Counted from the first letter of the stretch, positions 37,238-47,061 are shown. The stretch: DNA of 64,000 nt from Hamadaea flava (GCF_024172085.1 NZ_JAMZDZ010000001.1:7254001-7318000); one strand, 5' to 3'. The notes: generated by a model not told the origin, from the sequence alone. Numbers and translations are program-made.

Positions 37238-37972
37238 CTGGGCGGTGTAACCGCCGTCGGTCAGGTAGTAGGACCCGGTGGTGTTCGACGCCCGGTCGGA
37301 GGCCAGGAACGCGACGACCTCGGCGACCTCCTCCGAGGTGCCCAGACGCTTGATCGGGTGGAGCCCGGCGACGGCCATCGCGATCTCGTCGGTCAGCAGC
37401 GGGGTCTGGATGAAGCCCGGTCCCACGCTGTTGACCCGGATGCCCCGCTCGGCGTACTCCAGGGCGGTGGCCTTCGACATGCCGACGACGCCGTGCTTGG
37501 CCGACACGTACGCCACGGACTGGGCGAAGCCGACCGAGCCGAGAATGGAGGCGACGTTGACGATCGAGCCGCCGCCGGCCGTGAGCATCGCCGGGATCTC
37601 GGATCTCATGCAATAGAAGACGCCGGTCAGGTTGACGCCGATCACGGCGGCCCAGCCGTCGGCTGGATACTCGCCGGTCAGCGCCTGCGGGCCGCCGATG
37701 CCCGCGTTGTTGACGGCGACGTCGAGCCGGCCGAACGCCTCGACCGCCTTGGCGACCATCGCCTCACACGACGACAGATCGCTCACGTCGGCCTGATGGG
37801 CGAGGGCGGCCGCGCCGATGCCCTCCGCCACCTTGGTGGCCGCCGGCAGGTCGCGGTCGGCCACCAGCACCTTGGCGCCGCGCTGGGCGAGCAGCACCGC
37901 ACAGGCCTCGCCGATGCCGGAACCGCCACCGGTCACGACTGCAACTTTGCCCGCAAAGTCCGGTTCTGTCAT
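37235..37972 (-). CDS. Short-chain dehydrogenase/reductase (SDR)
   Basis: A 245-residue classical SDR. The cofactor motif is TGGGSGIGEA, with AD-x-D-L giving an NAD-type preference (LVADRDL). The structural NNAGI and catalytic Ser in NVASILGSVG with Tyr/Lys in YVSAKHGVVG are intact, as is the late VGPGFIQTPL. I chose the ATG at 37972 (MTEPDFAGK), the usual SDR start; earlier starts at 37996 and 38029 exist and no start has a strong ribosome site. Its stop lies in the tandem repeat. Confidence 0.88.
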   Translation of the reverse strand: MTEPDFAGKVAVVTGGGSGIGEACAVLLAQRGAKVLVADRDLPAATKVAEGIGAAALAHQADVSDLSSCEAMVAKAVEAFGRLDVAVNNAGIGGPQALTGEYPADGWAAVIGVNLTGVFYCMRSEIPAMLTAGGGSIVNVASILGSVGFAQSVAYVSAKHGVVGMSKATALEYAERGIRVNSVGPGFIQTPLLTDEIAMAVAGLHPIKRLGTSEEVAEVVAFLASDRASNTTGSYYLTDGGYTAQ

Positions 37973-38045
37973 AGGGCCGATGCTGCCATCGGACATGGGC
38001 GCGGCGAGCGTACATTCCCACATCCGCACAGATCAGCGGCCCTGC

Positions 38046-39608
38046 TCACGCCCCGCGCTGGTACTTCACCTCGCCGCCGACGACGGTCGACAGCACCTGC
38101 GTACGGAGGACGGCGGCCGGCGAGTCGGCGTAGGGGTCGACGTCGACGGCGATGAAGTCGGCCAGCTGCCCGGGCGCGAGCCGCCCCTTGCGGTCCTCCT
38201 CGCCGGCCGCGTACGCCGCGCCGTAGGTGTGCGCCCGAATCGCCTCGGCCATGGTGATGCGCTGCTCGGGCTGCCAGCCGCCGATCGGGCTCCCGTCGGG
38301 CCGGGTCCGGGTCACCGCCGCGTACAGAGCGGCGAACGGGTTCGGGTCCTCGACCGGGGCGTCCGAGCCGAAGGCGAGGACCGCGCCCGCGTCGAGCAGG
38401 CCGCGCCAGGCGTACGAGGCGAGGTCATGCCCGGACAGCAGCGAGTCCACCAGGTCCATGTCGCTGGTGCAGTGGACCGGCTGCATCGACGCCATCACGC
38501 CGAGCCGCGCCATGCGCGCCACGTCGCCCGGCTGCAGGTGCTGCGCGTGCTCGATCCGGTGGCGCAGCCCCGGCGTCGGCCCGATCTGCTCGTACGCGTC
38601 CAGCACGAGATGGTTCGCCTGGTCGCCGATGGCGTGGGTGGCCACCGCGATGCCCGCCTCGGCCGCCGTGCGGAACAGTCGCACCAGCTCGTCGTAAGGC
38701 TGGACGGCGATGCCCTGGTCGCCGCCGGTCATCGGCCGGCTCGTGTGACAGGTGTGCGAGCCGAGCGCGCCGTCGCTGAAGACCTTCAGCGGGCCGATGC
38801 GGTACCAGTCGTCGCCTTGGCCGGTCCGGCGTCCTTCGGCGAGCGCTTTGTCGAAGTGCGGCAGCCGGGTCGCCTTGTGAACCCGCAGCTTCAGGTCCCC
38901 GGCCGCCTTCAACTCCAGGTACGCCTGATGGCAGTCCTCGCCGTCGATGTCGTGGACGCTGGTGAGGCCGAGCGCGAGCAGGTTCTGTTGGCCGATACGC
39001 AGGAGCCGGCCGAGGTCGGTGGCCGCCATGAACGGGTTCAGTGGATGCATGGCGGTTTCGCGGAGGATCCCGGTCGGTTCACCGGAGGCGTCCTTGACGA
39101 TGTGCCCGCCGATCGGGTCCGGGGTCGACGCGTCGATCCCGGCCAGCCGCAGCGCGGCCGAGTTCGCCCAGCACGTGTGGCCGTCGACGGTCGGCAGTGC
39201 CACCGGGTTGTCCGGGCACACCGAGTCCAGTGCGTACCGGTCGGGCTGCCCGGGCGGGTCCCACACGTTGCTGTTCCAGCGTCCGCCCAGCAGCCACTCA
39301 CCCGGGCGCAGCCCGGCCGCGCGCTCGGCGATCTTCGCCAGGGCCTCGGCGAGCGACCGCGTCCCGGCCAGGTCGACCGTGGTGAGACCGTGGGCGTACT
39401 GGGCGGTGTGGATGTGCGCGTCGTTGAGGCCGGGGATCACCGCCGCCCCGTCCAGGTCGACCAGTTCCGCGGCGGGACCGGCGGCGGCGCGTACGTCGGC
39501 TTCGGAGCCGACCGCCAGGATCAGCCCGTCCTCGACCGCGATCGCCTGGGCGGCCGGCCGGTCGTCGCCGGTGTGCATGGCGGCATTGCGAAAGACCCGG
39601 ATGCTCAT
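38046..39608 (-). CDS. Amidohydrolase family 3 protein (YtcJ-like)
   Basis: A 520-residue amidohydrolase of the metal-dependent hydrolase superfamily. It has the His-x-His pair in LNDAHIHTAQYAHG, the HRIEHAQHL strand metal His, and the late GSDAPVEDPNPF Asp, which together fit the YtcJ-like subgroup. N-terminal MSIRVFRNAAMHTGDD and C-terminal LAPGQLADFIAVDVDP are typical of the beta-sandwich halves. I chose the ATG at 39608. Substrates of this subgroup are poorly known. It lies 73 bases before the SDR gene on the same strand, so a shared transcript is possible. Confidence 0.9.
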   Translation of the reverse strand: MSIRVFRNAAMHTGDDRPAAQAIAVEDGLILAVGSEADVRAAAGPAAELVDLDGAAVIPGLNDAHIHTAQYAHGLTTVDLAGTRSLAEALAKIAERAAGLRPGEWLLGGRWNSNVWDPPGQPDRYALDSVCPDNPVALPTVDGHTCWANSAALRLAGIDASTPDPIGGHIVKDASGEPTGILRETAMHPLNPFMAATDLGRLLRIGQQNLLALGLTSVHDIDGEDCHQAYLELKAAGDLKLRVHKATRLPHFDKALAEGRRTGQGDDWYRIGPLKVFSDGALGSHTCHTSRPMTGGDQGIAVQPYDELVRLFRTAAEAGIAVATHAIGDQANHLVLDAYEQIGPTPGLRHRIEHAQHLQPGDVARMARLGVMASMQPVHCTSDMDLVDSLLSGHDLASYAWRGLLDAGAVLAFGSDAPVEDPNPFAALYAAVTRTRPDGSPIGGWQPEQRITMAEAIRAHTYGAAYAAGEEDRKGRLAPGQLADFIAVDVDPYADSPAAVLRTQVLSTVVGGEVKYQRGA

Positions 39609-39669
39609 GCGACGACACCGTACGCTTTTCGCCGCGATGTGATCACCCCGCCGTCGGCCGGTCGGCCGT

Positions 39670-40365
39670 TCAGCGATCGCGCCAGATCCGAGCGCCGACG
39701 GCGACCGCGCCGAGCCAGGCCAGGGCGAGCAGCCAGCCGCCGATGACGTCGCTCGGATAGTGCACGCCGAGGTACACCCGGGACAGCCCGACGAGGACGG
39801 CGGCGATGATCGCCACGGCCCAGGCGGCGACGCGGACCGAGACACGTTTGGTCAGCAGGCAGAGCAGCCAGGCGAGCAGGCAGAAGCCGACCAGCGACCC
39901 GGTGGTGTGCCCGGACGGGAAGGAGTAGCCGACGACGGTGACGGCCTGGTCGGGCGGGCTGGGCCGGGGCCGGGCGACCAGCACTTTGATCAGGTTCGTG
40001 AGCAGGTGTACGCCACCGAGCCCGACCAGCGTCAGCACGATCGGATACCAGGACCGCAGTCGCCACGCCACCGCGATCGCGGCCAGCGACACCAGTGGGA
40101 CGAGCACCTTCGCGTCGCCCAGGGTGGTGATCGCGATCTCCACGGTGGTCAGCGTGGGCGTACGGTGGGCGGCCAGCCAGGCCACGGTCGGGCGGTCGAT
40201 GACGGTCAGGTCGTCGGCGTCGCCGACCGCGTCCAGCACTTCGACGAACAGTCCGGCCAGGGCCAGCACCGCGAAGACCCCGGCGACGAGCGCCAGGGCC
40301 TCCGCGGACGCCCAACGGGTCACGCGTTTCCACCAGATCACGGATATCCAGGCCACCACCGCCAA
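39670..40365 (-). CDS. PAP2-family membrane phosphatase
   Basis: A 231-residue integral membrane phosphatase with all three PAP2 motifs: KVLVARPRPSPP, PSGHTTGS and SRVYLGVHYPSDVIGG. About six membrane helices flank them. Active-site residues (Lys, Arg, Ser, His) are present. Substrates are phosphatidic-acid-like lipids or undecaprenyl pyrophosphate; which one is unclear. The ATG at 40365 starts a short cytosolic lead and first helix. It stands downstream of a tandem hairpin that should stop the MacB-type operon. Confidence 0.92.
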   Translation of the reverse strand: MAVVAWISVIWWKRVTRWASAEALALVAGVFAVLALAGLFVEVLDAVGDADDLTVIDRPTVAWLAAHRTPTLTTVEIAITTLGDAKVLVPLVSLAAIAVAWRLRSWYPIVLTLVGLGGVHLLTNLIKVLVARPRPSPPDQAVTVVGYSFPSGHTTGSLVGFCLLAWLLCLLTKRVSVRVAAWAVAIIAAVLVGLSRVYLGVHYPSDVIGGWLLALAWLGAVAVGARIWRDR

Positions 40366-40389
40366 GGATCACATGCGTATCCATGATCT

Positions 40390-40418
40390 GCCGCTAAAAG
40401 CGGCCGCAAAAAGCGGCC
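40390..40418 (-). terminator. Two overlapping hairpins after the left MacB-type operon
   Basis: Two alternative hairpins, GCCGC-TAAAA-GCGGC (40390-40404) and GGCCGC-AAAAA-GCGGCC (40402-40418), share three bases so only one can form fully. Read on the minus strand, each has a T-rich loop. They lie 22 bases after the permease stop and likely end that operon. Confidence 0.7.
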
Positions 40419-40439
40419 GAACGGCGCGAGTGCGGGGCG

Positions 40440-41633
40440 TCAGGTGGCGGCGAGGGCTTCGGTGGGGGAGAGCCGGGCCGCCCGCCAGGCCGGGTAGATC
40501 CCGGCGCACACCCCGATGATCAGGGTGGCGGCCAGTCCACCAGCCGAGGCCCACGGCGGCACGACCGCCGGCCAGTCCTGATAGGACGCGTACGCCGTGG
40601 TCACACCGATGCCGAGCACCGCACCGCCGGTGCCGCCGAGTCCCGACAGCAGCAGCGATTCGGCCAGGAACTGCAGCCGGATGTGCCGCCGCGTCGCGCC
40701 GAGGGACCGCCGCAACCCGATCTCTGCCCGCCGTTCGAGGACCGAGATGACCATCGTGTTGGCCACACCGACGCCGCCGACCAGCAACGCCACCGCGCCG
40801 AGTCCCAGCAGCAGCGCGGTCAGCGTCGCGTCGGCGGCCTGCTTGGCGGTCAACGCGTCCGACGGCCGTGACACCTGCACCTCATTCGGGTGCTCCGGGT
40901 TCGCCGTCCGCGCCAGCACTCCCTTGACGGCGATCACCGACTCGTCCCGCGTACGCGTGTAGATCGTCACCGGGAAGCCGTCGAACCGCAGCTGGGCCAC
41001 GGCGACCGGCCAGCCGACCAGCGCTCCGTAGTCCAGTTCGGGGGTGAGCGGCACGGGGTGCAGGATGCCTACGACGGTGAACCACTGCCCGCCCAACCAG
41101 ACCTTCAGGTCGGGCGTGGCCCGGGTGACGCTGAGCCGCTGGGCGGCGGCCGCGCCGAGTACCACGGCCGGGAACTTCTCGATGGCCGGGTTGAGCCACG
41201 CGCCGCTGGCGAGCGAGCCGCCGACGGTGTCGAGCAGGTCGTTGCGAGCGGCGAACACGGTGAGGTTCCCGGTCTCGCCTTGTCCCACCTTGTCGCTGCG
41301 GAACACGTGCACGTCGGGCAGCCGGGCGGTGGCGCTGGCCGACTCGACCGGGCCGATGCGGCGGACCATGTCGACCGCCTCGGCCGGCAGGTGAGACGCG
41401 TCGCCGTGGATCGTCTGGCCGGGTTCGACCCGCAGCAGGTTGGTGCCCAGCGCGGCGAGCTGCCGGTCGAGTCCGGCCCGGCTGGAGCTGGCGATGCCGA
41501 CCACGCACACCATGGCGGCGATGCCGATCGCGATGCCCAGCGCGGACAGGAAGACCCGCAGCGGGCGGGTGCGCAATCCGGCCGCGCCGACGCGCAGCAC
41601 GTCGCGGGGCAGTAGACGCGATGGAGCGGTCAT
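40440..41633 (-). CDS. MacB-like ABC permease, left mirror copy
   Basis: A 397-residue permease of the MacB/FtsX type: an N-terminal helix ([18 protein letters not shown]), a large external domain and three C-terminal helices with [20 protein letters not shown] and the end [14 protein letters not shown]. The protein ends an operon of lipoprotein, adaptor, ATPase and permease on the minus strand. The ATG at 41633 overlaps the ATPase stop by four bases. It has a close paralogue at 50098 in mirror orientation. Such transporters use ATP to drive mechanical changes or efflux at the envelope. Confidence 0.92.
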   Translation of the reverse strand: MTAPSRLLPRDVLRVGAAGLRTRPLRVFLSALGIAIGIAAMVCVVGIASSSRAGLDRQLAALGTNLLRVEPGQTIHGDASHLPAEAVDMVRRIGPVESASATARLPDVHVFRSDKVGQGETGNLTVFAARNDLLDTVGGSLASGAWLNPAIEKFPAVVLGAAAAQRLSVTRATPDLKVWLGGQWFTVVGILHPVPLTPELDYGALVGWPVAVAQLRFDGFPVTIYTRTRDESVIAVKGVLARTANPEHPNEVQVSRPSDALTAKQAADATLTALLLGLGAVALLVGGVGVANTMVISVLERRAEIGLRRSLGATRRHIRLQFLAESLLLSGLGGTGGAVLGIGVTTAYASYQDWPAVVPPWASAGGLAATLIIGVCAGIYPAWRAARLSPTEALAAT

Positions 41634-42283
41634 GACAGCACCTGCCCGTCGCGTACCTTGATCTGCCGGTCGAGCCCGGCGGCCACGTCCTTGTCATGGG
41701 TGATCACCACGACCGTGGTGCCGTCCGCGTTCAGCTCCCGCAGCAGTCGCATCACCTCCGCGCCCGCCGCCGAGTCCAGGTTGCCGGTCGGCTCGTCGGC
41801 CAGCAGCACCTCCGGCCAGCCGACCACGGCCCGCGCGATCGCGACCCGTTGCCGTTCGCCGCCGGACAGCTGATGCGGCTGATGCTCCAGCCGATGCGCC
41901 AGGCCCACGCGATCCAGCGCCTCAGCGGACCGCCGCCGTCGTTCGCGCTGCCCGACCCCGGCATACAGCAGACCGTCGGCCACGTTCTCCACAGCTGGTA
42001 CGCCCGACGCAAGGTGGAACTGCTGGAACACGAAGCCGATGACGCGACCTCGCAATGCCGACAGGTCGGTGTCGGACAGCCGGGCGACGTCGGCGCCCTT
42101 GATGCGTACGGTGCCGGTGCTTGGCGTGTCCAGCGCGCCGAGCAGGTGCAGCAGAGTGGACTTGCCCGAGCCCGACGGGCCGACCACCGACACCAGCTCC
42201 CCGGCGTCGATGGTCAGGGTCACGTCGCGCAACGCCGTCACGCCACCGGGATAGGTCTTGCCGACCTGGTCGAGGACGATCAC
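41630..42283 (-). CDS. MacB-like ABC ATPase, left mirror copy
   Basis: A 217-residue ATPase with Walker [16 protein letters not shown], the Q-loop, signature [14 protein letters not shown], Walker [13 protein letters not shown] and the H-loop in [10 protein letters not shown]. This set matches the MacB/LolD branch. The GTG start at 42283 overlaps the adaptor stop (GTGA); the upstream in-frame extension has no similarity to the family. It shares long identical stretches with its paralogue at 49448, including [18 protein letters not shown] versus [18 protein letters not shown]. Confidence 0.94.
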   Translation of the reverse strand: MIVLDQVGKTYPGGVTALRDVTLTIDAGELVSVVGPSGSGKSTLLHLLGALDTPSTGTVRIKGADVARLSDTDLSALRGRVIGFVFQQFHLASGVPAVENVADGLLYAGVGQRERRRRSAEALDRVGLAHRLEHQPHQLSGGERQRVAIARAVVGWPEVLLADEPTGNLDSAAGAEVMRLLRELNADGTTVVVITHDKDVAAGLDRQIKVRDGQVLS

Positions 42284-43326
42284 GACGGCACCCCCACCTG
42301 GGTCTGCTCCGAAAAGCCGTCGCCGGTGATCTCCACCCGTCCGTCGGCGAACATGCCCAGCTGCACTTTCACATAGTGGCTGCCGGCCACGTCGACGACC
42401 TGGACGCCGTAACCGCCCTCGGCCAGGGCGACCAGCGCGGCGACCGGCACGGTGAGCACGTTCTCCGCCTTGGCCGAGGTGATCGAGACGACGACCGGCG
42501 CCTCGTCGAGCCCGCCGAGCTTCGATTGATCGGCGACGGTGACGGTCAGCGCGATCGTCGCCGGGTGGTTGGCGTCCTCCCCCGGGGTGGCGACCGTGCC
42601 GACCGTGGCCAGTACGCCGTCGACTTGCTGCCCGCCGGGCAGCGTGATCTTCGCCGGGTTGCCGGCCTTGACGAGGTTCTGCAGGGCGACGTCGAGCGCG
42701 ACGCTGACCACCCGTGTCGTTCCGTTGTAGGACAGGACCGGGCCGTTGGCGTGGTCGCCGGGATGGGCTTGCACGGCCGCGATCCGGATCGCGCCCGGTG
42801 CGACGACGACCGTCGCCGGGTCGAGCACGCCGGTCTGGCTCAGCCCCAGCGCCTTCTGCCACTTCTTCACCGCGGACGCCGTCGCTGCCGTGTAGCGGTT
42901 GTCCACAGTGATCCCGGAGTAGCCGAGCGCGGCGAGGTTGCGTTCGATCTCCTTCACGTCCGCGCCGGTGTCGCCCACGTGCAGCGGCCGGTACAGCGGC
43001 AGCGTGCCGTAGAACAGCACGACCGGCAGGTTGTCCGCGCGGTAGACGGCCCGGCCCCGGCTGATGGTCGTGCCCGGCGTTGGCAACCAGGTAAGCACCG
43101 CCCCCGTGGCGGTGCTGACCGGCGTCGCGGTGCCGTAACCCAGCGTTCCATTGACCTCTTCGGACTGCACCAGGGTCGTCCGGGTGACGGGGGTGGTCGC
43201 CTGCTGAGGCGTGTTCCCTTTCGGTGTCTCGGTTCCACCGCCGATGCCCAGTGCGGCAGCGGCCACGGCGGCGGTGGCCAGCGCGGCCGATCCGGTCACC
43301 AGGCCGGTACGCAACGGCCGCTTCAC
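42280..43326 (-). CDS. Peptidoglycan-binding periplasmic-adaptor-like protein, left mirror copy
   Basis: A 348-residue exported protein that opens with a membrane helix (residues about 8-30) and a HlyD-like beginning ([20 protein letters not shown]). A peptidoglycan-binding type 1 module follows (about residues 115-165: [20 protein letters not shown] then [18 protein letters not shown]). The C-terminal part resembles adaptor barrel domains and ends [20 protein letters not shown]. It probably couples the MacB-type transporter to the cell wall. The ATG at 43326 overlaps the lipoprotein stop by four bases. Confidence 0.88.
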   Translation of the reverse strand: MKRPLRTGLVTGSAALATAAVAAAALGIGGGTETPKGNTPQQATTPVTRTTLVQSEEVNGTLGYGTATPVSTATGAVLTWLPTPGTTISRGRAVYRADNLPVVLFYGTLPLYRPLHVGDTGADVKEIERNLAALGYSGITVDNRYTAATASAVKKWQKALGLSQTGVLDPATVVVAPGAIRIAAVQAHPGDHANGPVLSYNGTTRVVSVALDVALQNLVKAGNPAKITLPGGQQVDGVLATVGTVATPGEDANHPATIALTVTVADQSKLGGLDEAPVVVSITSAKAENVLTVPVAALVALAEGGYGVQVVDVAGSHYVKVQLGMFADGRVEITGDGFSEQTQVGVPS

Positions 43327-43847
43327 TTCTTCTTCCCGTCGTCGACGGGCAGCAGGTGCTTGCAGGCGTCCTCGGCCGCCCGGAACTGCGGGTCGGCGTT
43401 GAGCTGCGTACGGTTGAGCTGTCCCAGCCGGCCGTTGATCTTCATGTTGCCGTCGGGCAGCGGATCGGTCATCTCGACACCGTGTTCACGCATGCAGACC
43501 GCGAACGCGCGCAGCTTCTCCATCTCCTCCGGAGACGGGGGCTGGCCGAGGATGCTTTCGCCAAGGAAGCTCTGGCAGGCGTTCGCGGCCGCCTCGAATT
43601 GCTCGCGGGTCACATTGTCCGGCTTGTTCAACTGCCATTGCTGGCCCGCCACCGGATCGGGGATGTTGACGTGGTGCTCGCGCATGCATCTGGCGAACCC
43701 CGCCCGGTCCGGCTCGAACGAGGCGGTCGGGGTCGGCGACGCCGTGCCCTGCACGGTCGCGATGCCGTCGCCGTCGCTGCTCTTGCACGCGGCCAGGGCG
43801 AGTGTGGCGAGCGCCGCCGCTGCGGCGATGAGGAGGATTCGTCTCAT
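43323..43847 (-). CDS. Actinobacterial lipoprotein with paired CMREHGV motifs, left mirror copy
   Basis: A 174-residue lipoprotein. The lipobox LALAAC gives the lipidated Cys after an about 20-residue signal peptide. The mature part repeats CMREHHV...NIPDP and CMREHGV...MTDP, each followed by an Ala-Cys about 30 residues on (ANACQSF, EDACKHL), which suggests two disulfide-bridged units. I recognise the pattern as common near MacB-like operons in actinobacteria but not its function. It is the first gene of the operon and is divergent from the response regulator. Confidence 0.85.
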   Translation of the reverse strand: MRRILLIAAAAALATLALAACKSSDGDGIATVQGTASPTPTASFEPDRAGFARCMREHHVNIPDPVAGQQWQLNKPDNVTREQFEAAANACQSFLGESILGQPPSPEEMEKLRAFAVCMREHGVEMTDPLPDGNMKINGRLGQLNRTQLNADPQFRAAEDACKHLLPVDDGKKK

Positions 43848-43870
43848 GCATCGGTGTCTACGCGTACGCC

Positions 43871-43908
43871 GATGACACGGGCGCTACCGGCGATGTCGGG
43901 CGGATGTC
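43871..43908. promoter_or_regulatory. GATGAC/GATGTC direct-repeat sites before the left two-component system
   Basis: Hexamers GATGAC (43871), GATGTC (43892) and GATGTC (43903) lie in the 87-base gap between the divergent lipoprotein and response regulator genes. The last two are 11 bases apart, the spacing expected of OmpR-type dimers. The likely binder is the regulator that starts at 43935. Confidence 0.6.
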
Positions 43909-43934
43909 ATCTCGCCCGGCGCACAATTGCCCGC

Positions 43935-44579
43935 ATGCGGGTGCTGGTCGCCGAGGATCACCTGACGTTGGCCGTCCGCGTCGCCGAAGGGCTTCGCGAC
44001 GCCGGGATGGCCGTCGACCTGGTCCATGACGGGGCGAGCGCGCTGGCCGAGGCGGGGCTCACGGCGTATGACGTGATCATCCTGGACCGCGACCTGCCCG
44101 CGGTGCACGGCGATCAGGTGTGCCGCACGCTCGCGGGCGGCCCCGCGCGGATCCTGATGCTGACCGCGGCGGCCGAGGTGGACGATCGGGTCGACGGCCT
44201 GGAGTTGGGCGCGGACGACTACCTGGGCAAGCCGTTCGCGTTCCACGAACTGGTGGCGCGGGTACGCGCGCTGGCCCGCCGCGCGCCGTCGGCCCCGCCG
44301 CTGGTGCGCCGCGCGGATCTGGTGGTGGATCGGGCGCGGCATCGCGCCAGCCGGGGGACGCGCGCGCTGTCGTTGACCCGCAAGGAGTTCGGCGTCCTGG
44401 AGATGCTGGCGGCGGCCGACGGGGGAGTGGTCAGCGCCGAGGATCTGCTGGAGCACGTGTGGGACGCGCACGCCGATCCGTTCAGCAACATCGTGTCGGT
44501 GACGATGACCCGATTACGCCGCAAGCTGGGCGATCCGCCGCTGATCGAGACCGTCGTCGGACGGGGGTATCGGCTGTGA
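43935..44579 (+). CDS. OmpR-family response regulator, left mirror copy
   Basis: A 214-residue response regulator. The receiver domain has the acidic pair in VLVAEDH, the phospho-Asp in VIILDRDLPAV and the conserved ADDYLGKPFAFHEL. The OmpR-type winged helix starts near LSLTRKEFGVLEML and ends RLRRKLGDPPLIETVVGRGY. I chose the ATG at 43935. Its last codon overlaps the kinase GTG by four bases. It should control the divergent lipoprotein-led operon. Confidence 0.95.
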   Translation: MRVLVAEDHLTLAVRVAEGLRDAGMAVDLVHDGASALAEAGLTAYDVIILDRDLPAVHGDQVCRTLAGGPARILMLTAAAEVDDRVDGLELGADDYLGKPFAFHELVARVRALARRAPSAPPLVRRADLVVDRARHRASRGTRALSLTRKEFGVLEMLAAADGGVVSAEDLLEHVWDAHADPFSNIVSVTMTRLRRKLGDPPLIETVVGRGYRL

Positions 44580-45783
44580 ACCGGCTGTCGATCCGGGTAC
44601 GCCTGACCCTGCTGTACTCGGCGGTGTTCTTCGTCTTCGGCGCGATCGTCGTGGGCGTCAGTTACGCGCTGGTCGCGAGCCTGTCGGCCGTCGCACCGCC
44701 GTCGTCGACCGCCCCGGCCGGGAAGGCGGCCGAGGGCCAGGACGTCTACTTCATGGAGCATCCCGAGGCGTTCATCGACTACTGCCGGCAGATCCTCGAC
44801 ACCACGACGGACGAGAACCTGCGGCACAAGTGCGAGTCGGCGTTCCAGGAAGGCGTGCGGGCGGGAGCCGTGACGCAGCGCGACGCCACTCTGGCGCATC
44901 TCCTGCAGTACTCGGTGATCACGCTGGTGGTGGTGACGTTGCTCGCGGCGCTGGCCGGGTGGCTCGTCGCCGGGCGATGCTGCGGCCGGTGCATCAGATC
45001 ACGGCGGCGGCGCAGGCGGCGTCGGAGCACAACCTGTCGGCCCGGGTCGGGTTGGCCGGGCCGCACGACGAACTGCGGGAGCTGGCCGACACGTTCGACG
45101 CGATGCTGGCCCGGCTGGAGGCGTCCTTCGTCAGTCAGCGGCGGTTCATCGCCAACGCCTCGCACGAACTGCGTACGCCGCTGGCGGTGATGGGCGCGTC
45201 CGTCGACGTCGTGCTGGCCAAACCGGCGCCGACGGCCGACGAGCTGCTGGCGATGGGGCGGGACGTGCGTACGGGGGTGGATCAGGCCGAGGCGGTCGTC
45301 GGTGCGCTGCTCACGCTGGCCCGCAACGATCACGGCCTGACCGTACGCGATCAGGTGGATCTCGCCACGGCGACCGAGGACGCCCTCGACGGCGTCGGCT
45401 GCGGCGACCGCGCCGTGCACGCCGACTTCGAACCGGCCGTCACCACCGGCGATCCGGTGCTGCTGGAACGGCTCGCGGCGAACCTGATCGACAACGCCGT
45501 GCGCTACAACGTGCCCGGCGGTCAGGTGTGGATCAGCACCCGGGTCGACGACGACCGGGCGGTGCTGGAGGTGGCCAACACCGGTGCGGTCGTGCAGCCG
45601 GAGCGGGCCGATGATCTGTTCAAGCCGTTCCAGCGGCTGCACGACGGCACCGCCCGGGACGGGCTCGGCCTGGGGCTGGCGATCGTCGCCTCGATCGCGT
45701 CCGTCCACGGTGGAACGGTCACGGCGGTGCCCCGGGCTGATGGCGGGCTGCTGGTCACGGTGTCGCTGCCGGCTCACTTGTGA
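44576..45783 (+). pseudogene. Histidine kinase, left mirror copy, interrupted by a one-base frameshift
   Basis: The kinase starts at the GTG at 44576 (GTGA overlap). The first 134 codons carry two membrane helices and a sensor loop in one frame up to VAGR; the rest (LRPVHQITAAAQAASEHN onward, HisKA SHELRTPLAV, N-box NLIDNAVRYN, G-box GLGLGLAIVASI) is in another frame. One base is missing next to 44976/44977, where the paralogue reads VAGRMLRPL. Either the gene is broken, the assembly has an error, or the halves are made separately (an ATG at 44977 could start the soluble half). The length of both halves together equals the paralogue. Confidence 0.85.
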
Positions 45784-45793
45784 CTGCGGCGCT

Positions 45794-45883
45794 CCATGAT
45801 CATGGCGCGTCCCGATCGCGGCGCTCCATGATCATGGTCAGTTCTGTATCGCCATGGCGACGGGGAATTGACCATGATCATGG
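45794..45883. repeat. Three copies of the palindrome CCATGATCATGG at the mirror centre
   Basis: The 12-base palindrome occurs at 45794-45805, 45826-45837 and 45872-45883. The first two copies are in 20-base direct repeats starting GCGGCGCT. They lie where the two convergent kinase genes meet, the last copy inside the coding end of the right kinase. Confidence 0.85.
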
Positions 45884-47061
45884 ACTGGAAGCCGTACCAC
45901 GACGGTCAGTCCGCCGCCGTCGTTCGGAGTCGCCGTGATCGCCCCGCGATGCGCCCGCACGATGGACCGCACGATCGCCAGCCCGAGTCCGGTCGAGCGG
46001 ACGGCCGCCGGTCGGGTCGCCGGTTGCGCCGGTAGGCGCTGGAACGGTTCGAACAGCCGGTCGACGTCGGCCGCCGGGACGATCGCGCCGCTGTTGCTCA
46101 CCGTGAGCGACACTTCGGCCTCATCGTGAGTGCTGGTGACTGCCACCCAGCCGCCGTCGTGGTTATGGCGTACGGCGTTGTAGATCAGGTTCGCCACGAG
46201 CCGGTCCAGCAACGGCGGGTCGCCGACGACCGGTGCCGGCCGCAGATCGCTGGTGATTGTGAGCGCGGCCTGTTCGGCTTCGTCGTCGGCGTCGGCGAGC
46301 GCGGTGGCCGCCGCGACGGCCAGGTCGTGCGGTTCGGCGGCGAGCACGCCGCTGTCGCTGCGGGCCAGGGCGAGCAGCCCGTCGAGGAGTCGTTCGGCGC
46401 GCCCGGCCGCCGACAGCACTCGCCGGGCCGACGCCTCCCATTCGGCGGGCGTGCTGTCGCGTCGCGCCAGCTGAACCTCGGCCCCGGTACGCACGATGGC
46501 CAGCGGCGTACGCAGCTCGTGCGCGGCGTCGGCGACGAACCGCCGCTGGCTGGTGAACGACGCTTCCAGCCGGGTCACCATCTCGTCGAAGGTGTCGGCC
46601 AGTTCCTTCAGCTCGTCGCGCGGCCCGGTCAGGGCGATGCGTTCGTGCAGCCGGTCCTGCGAGATGCGCCGGGTGGCCGCGGTGAGCGTACGCAGTGGGC
46701 GCAGCATCCGGCCGGCGACCAGCCAGCAGATGCCCAGCCCGAGCAGCCCGGCGACGGCCAGCGCGATCGCCGACGGACCGGCCGCGCTGCGTAGGGCGCC
46801 AGCACGCAGTTCCGTCACGAGCGCCTGTTGCACCGCCAACGCCTGCGCCTTCCGCGCGTCCTTGTCGGCCAGGTCGTCGCTGAAATCGTTCTGTGGCGCC
46901 GAAGTCGGCTTCGGCTGTGATTGTTCCTGGCTCGGGCCGCTGATCTGCGCGTACAAGCTGTTGTAAAGCAGGGCGTCGTTGATGGCCAGGACCGTGGCGC
47001 AGGTGCCCAGCAGCAGGACGGCGAAGGCGAGGGTGAGCCGCAGGCGGATGGTGGGCTTCAC
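45838..47061 (-). CDS. Histidine kinase, right mirror copy
   Basis: A 407-residue kinase with two membrane helices (about residues 8-30 and 90-120), a short external loop, a HAMP-like linker (RMLRPLRTLTAATRRISQDR), HisKA with the phospho-His in DAAHELRTPLAIV, the N-box NLIYNAVRHN and G-box STGLGLAIVRSIV. The intact linker shows what the left copy lost. The GTG at 47061 overlaps the regulator stop. The C-terminus extends into the palindrome region and encodes HDHGQFPVAMAIQN, an unusual tail. Confidence 0.94.
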   Translation of the reverse strand: MKPTIRLRLTLAFAVLLLGTCATVLAINDALLYNSLYAQISGPSQEQSQPKPTSAPQNDFSDDLADKDARKAQALAVQQALVTELRAGALRSAAGPSAIALAVAGLLGLGICWLVAGRMLRPLRTLTAATRRISQDRLHERIALTGPRDELKELADTFDEMVTRLEASFTSQRRFVADAAHELRTPLAIVRTGAEVQLARRDSTPAEWEASARRVLSAAGRAERLLDGLLALARSDSGVLAAEPHDLAVAAATALADADDEAEQAALTITSDLRPAPVVGDPPLLDRLVANLIYNAVRHNHDGGWVAVTSTHDEAEVSLTVSNSGAIVPAADVDRLFEPFQRLPAQPATRPAAVRSTGLGLAIVRSIVRAHRGAITATPNDGGGLTVVVRLPVHDHGQFPVAMAIQN

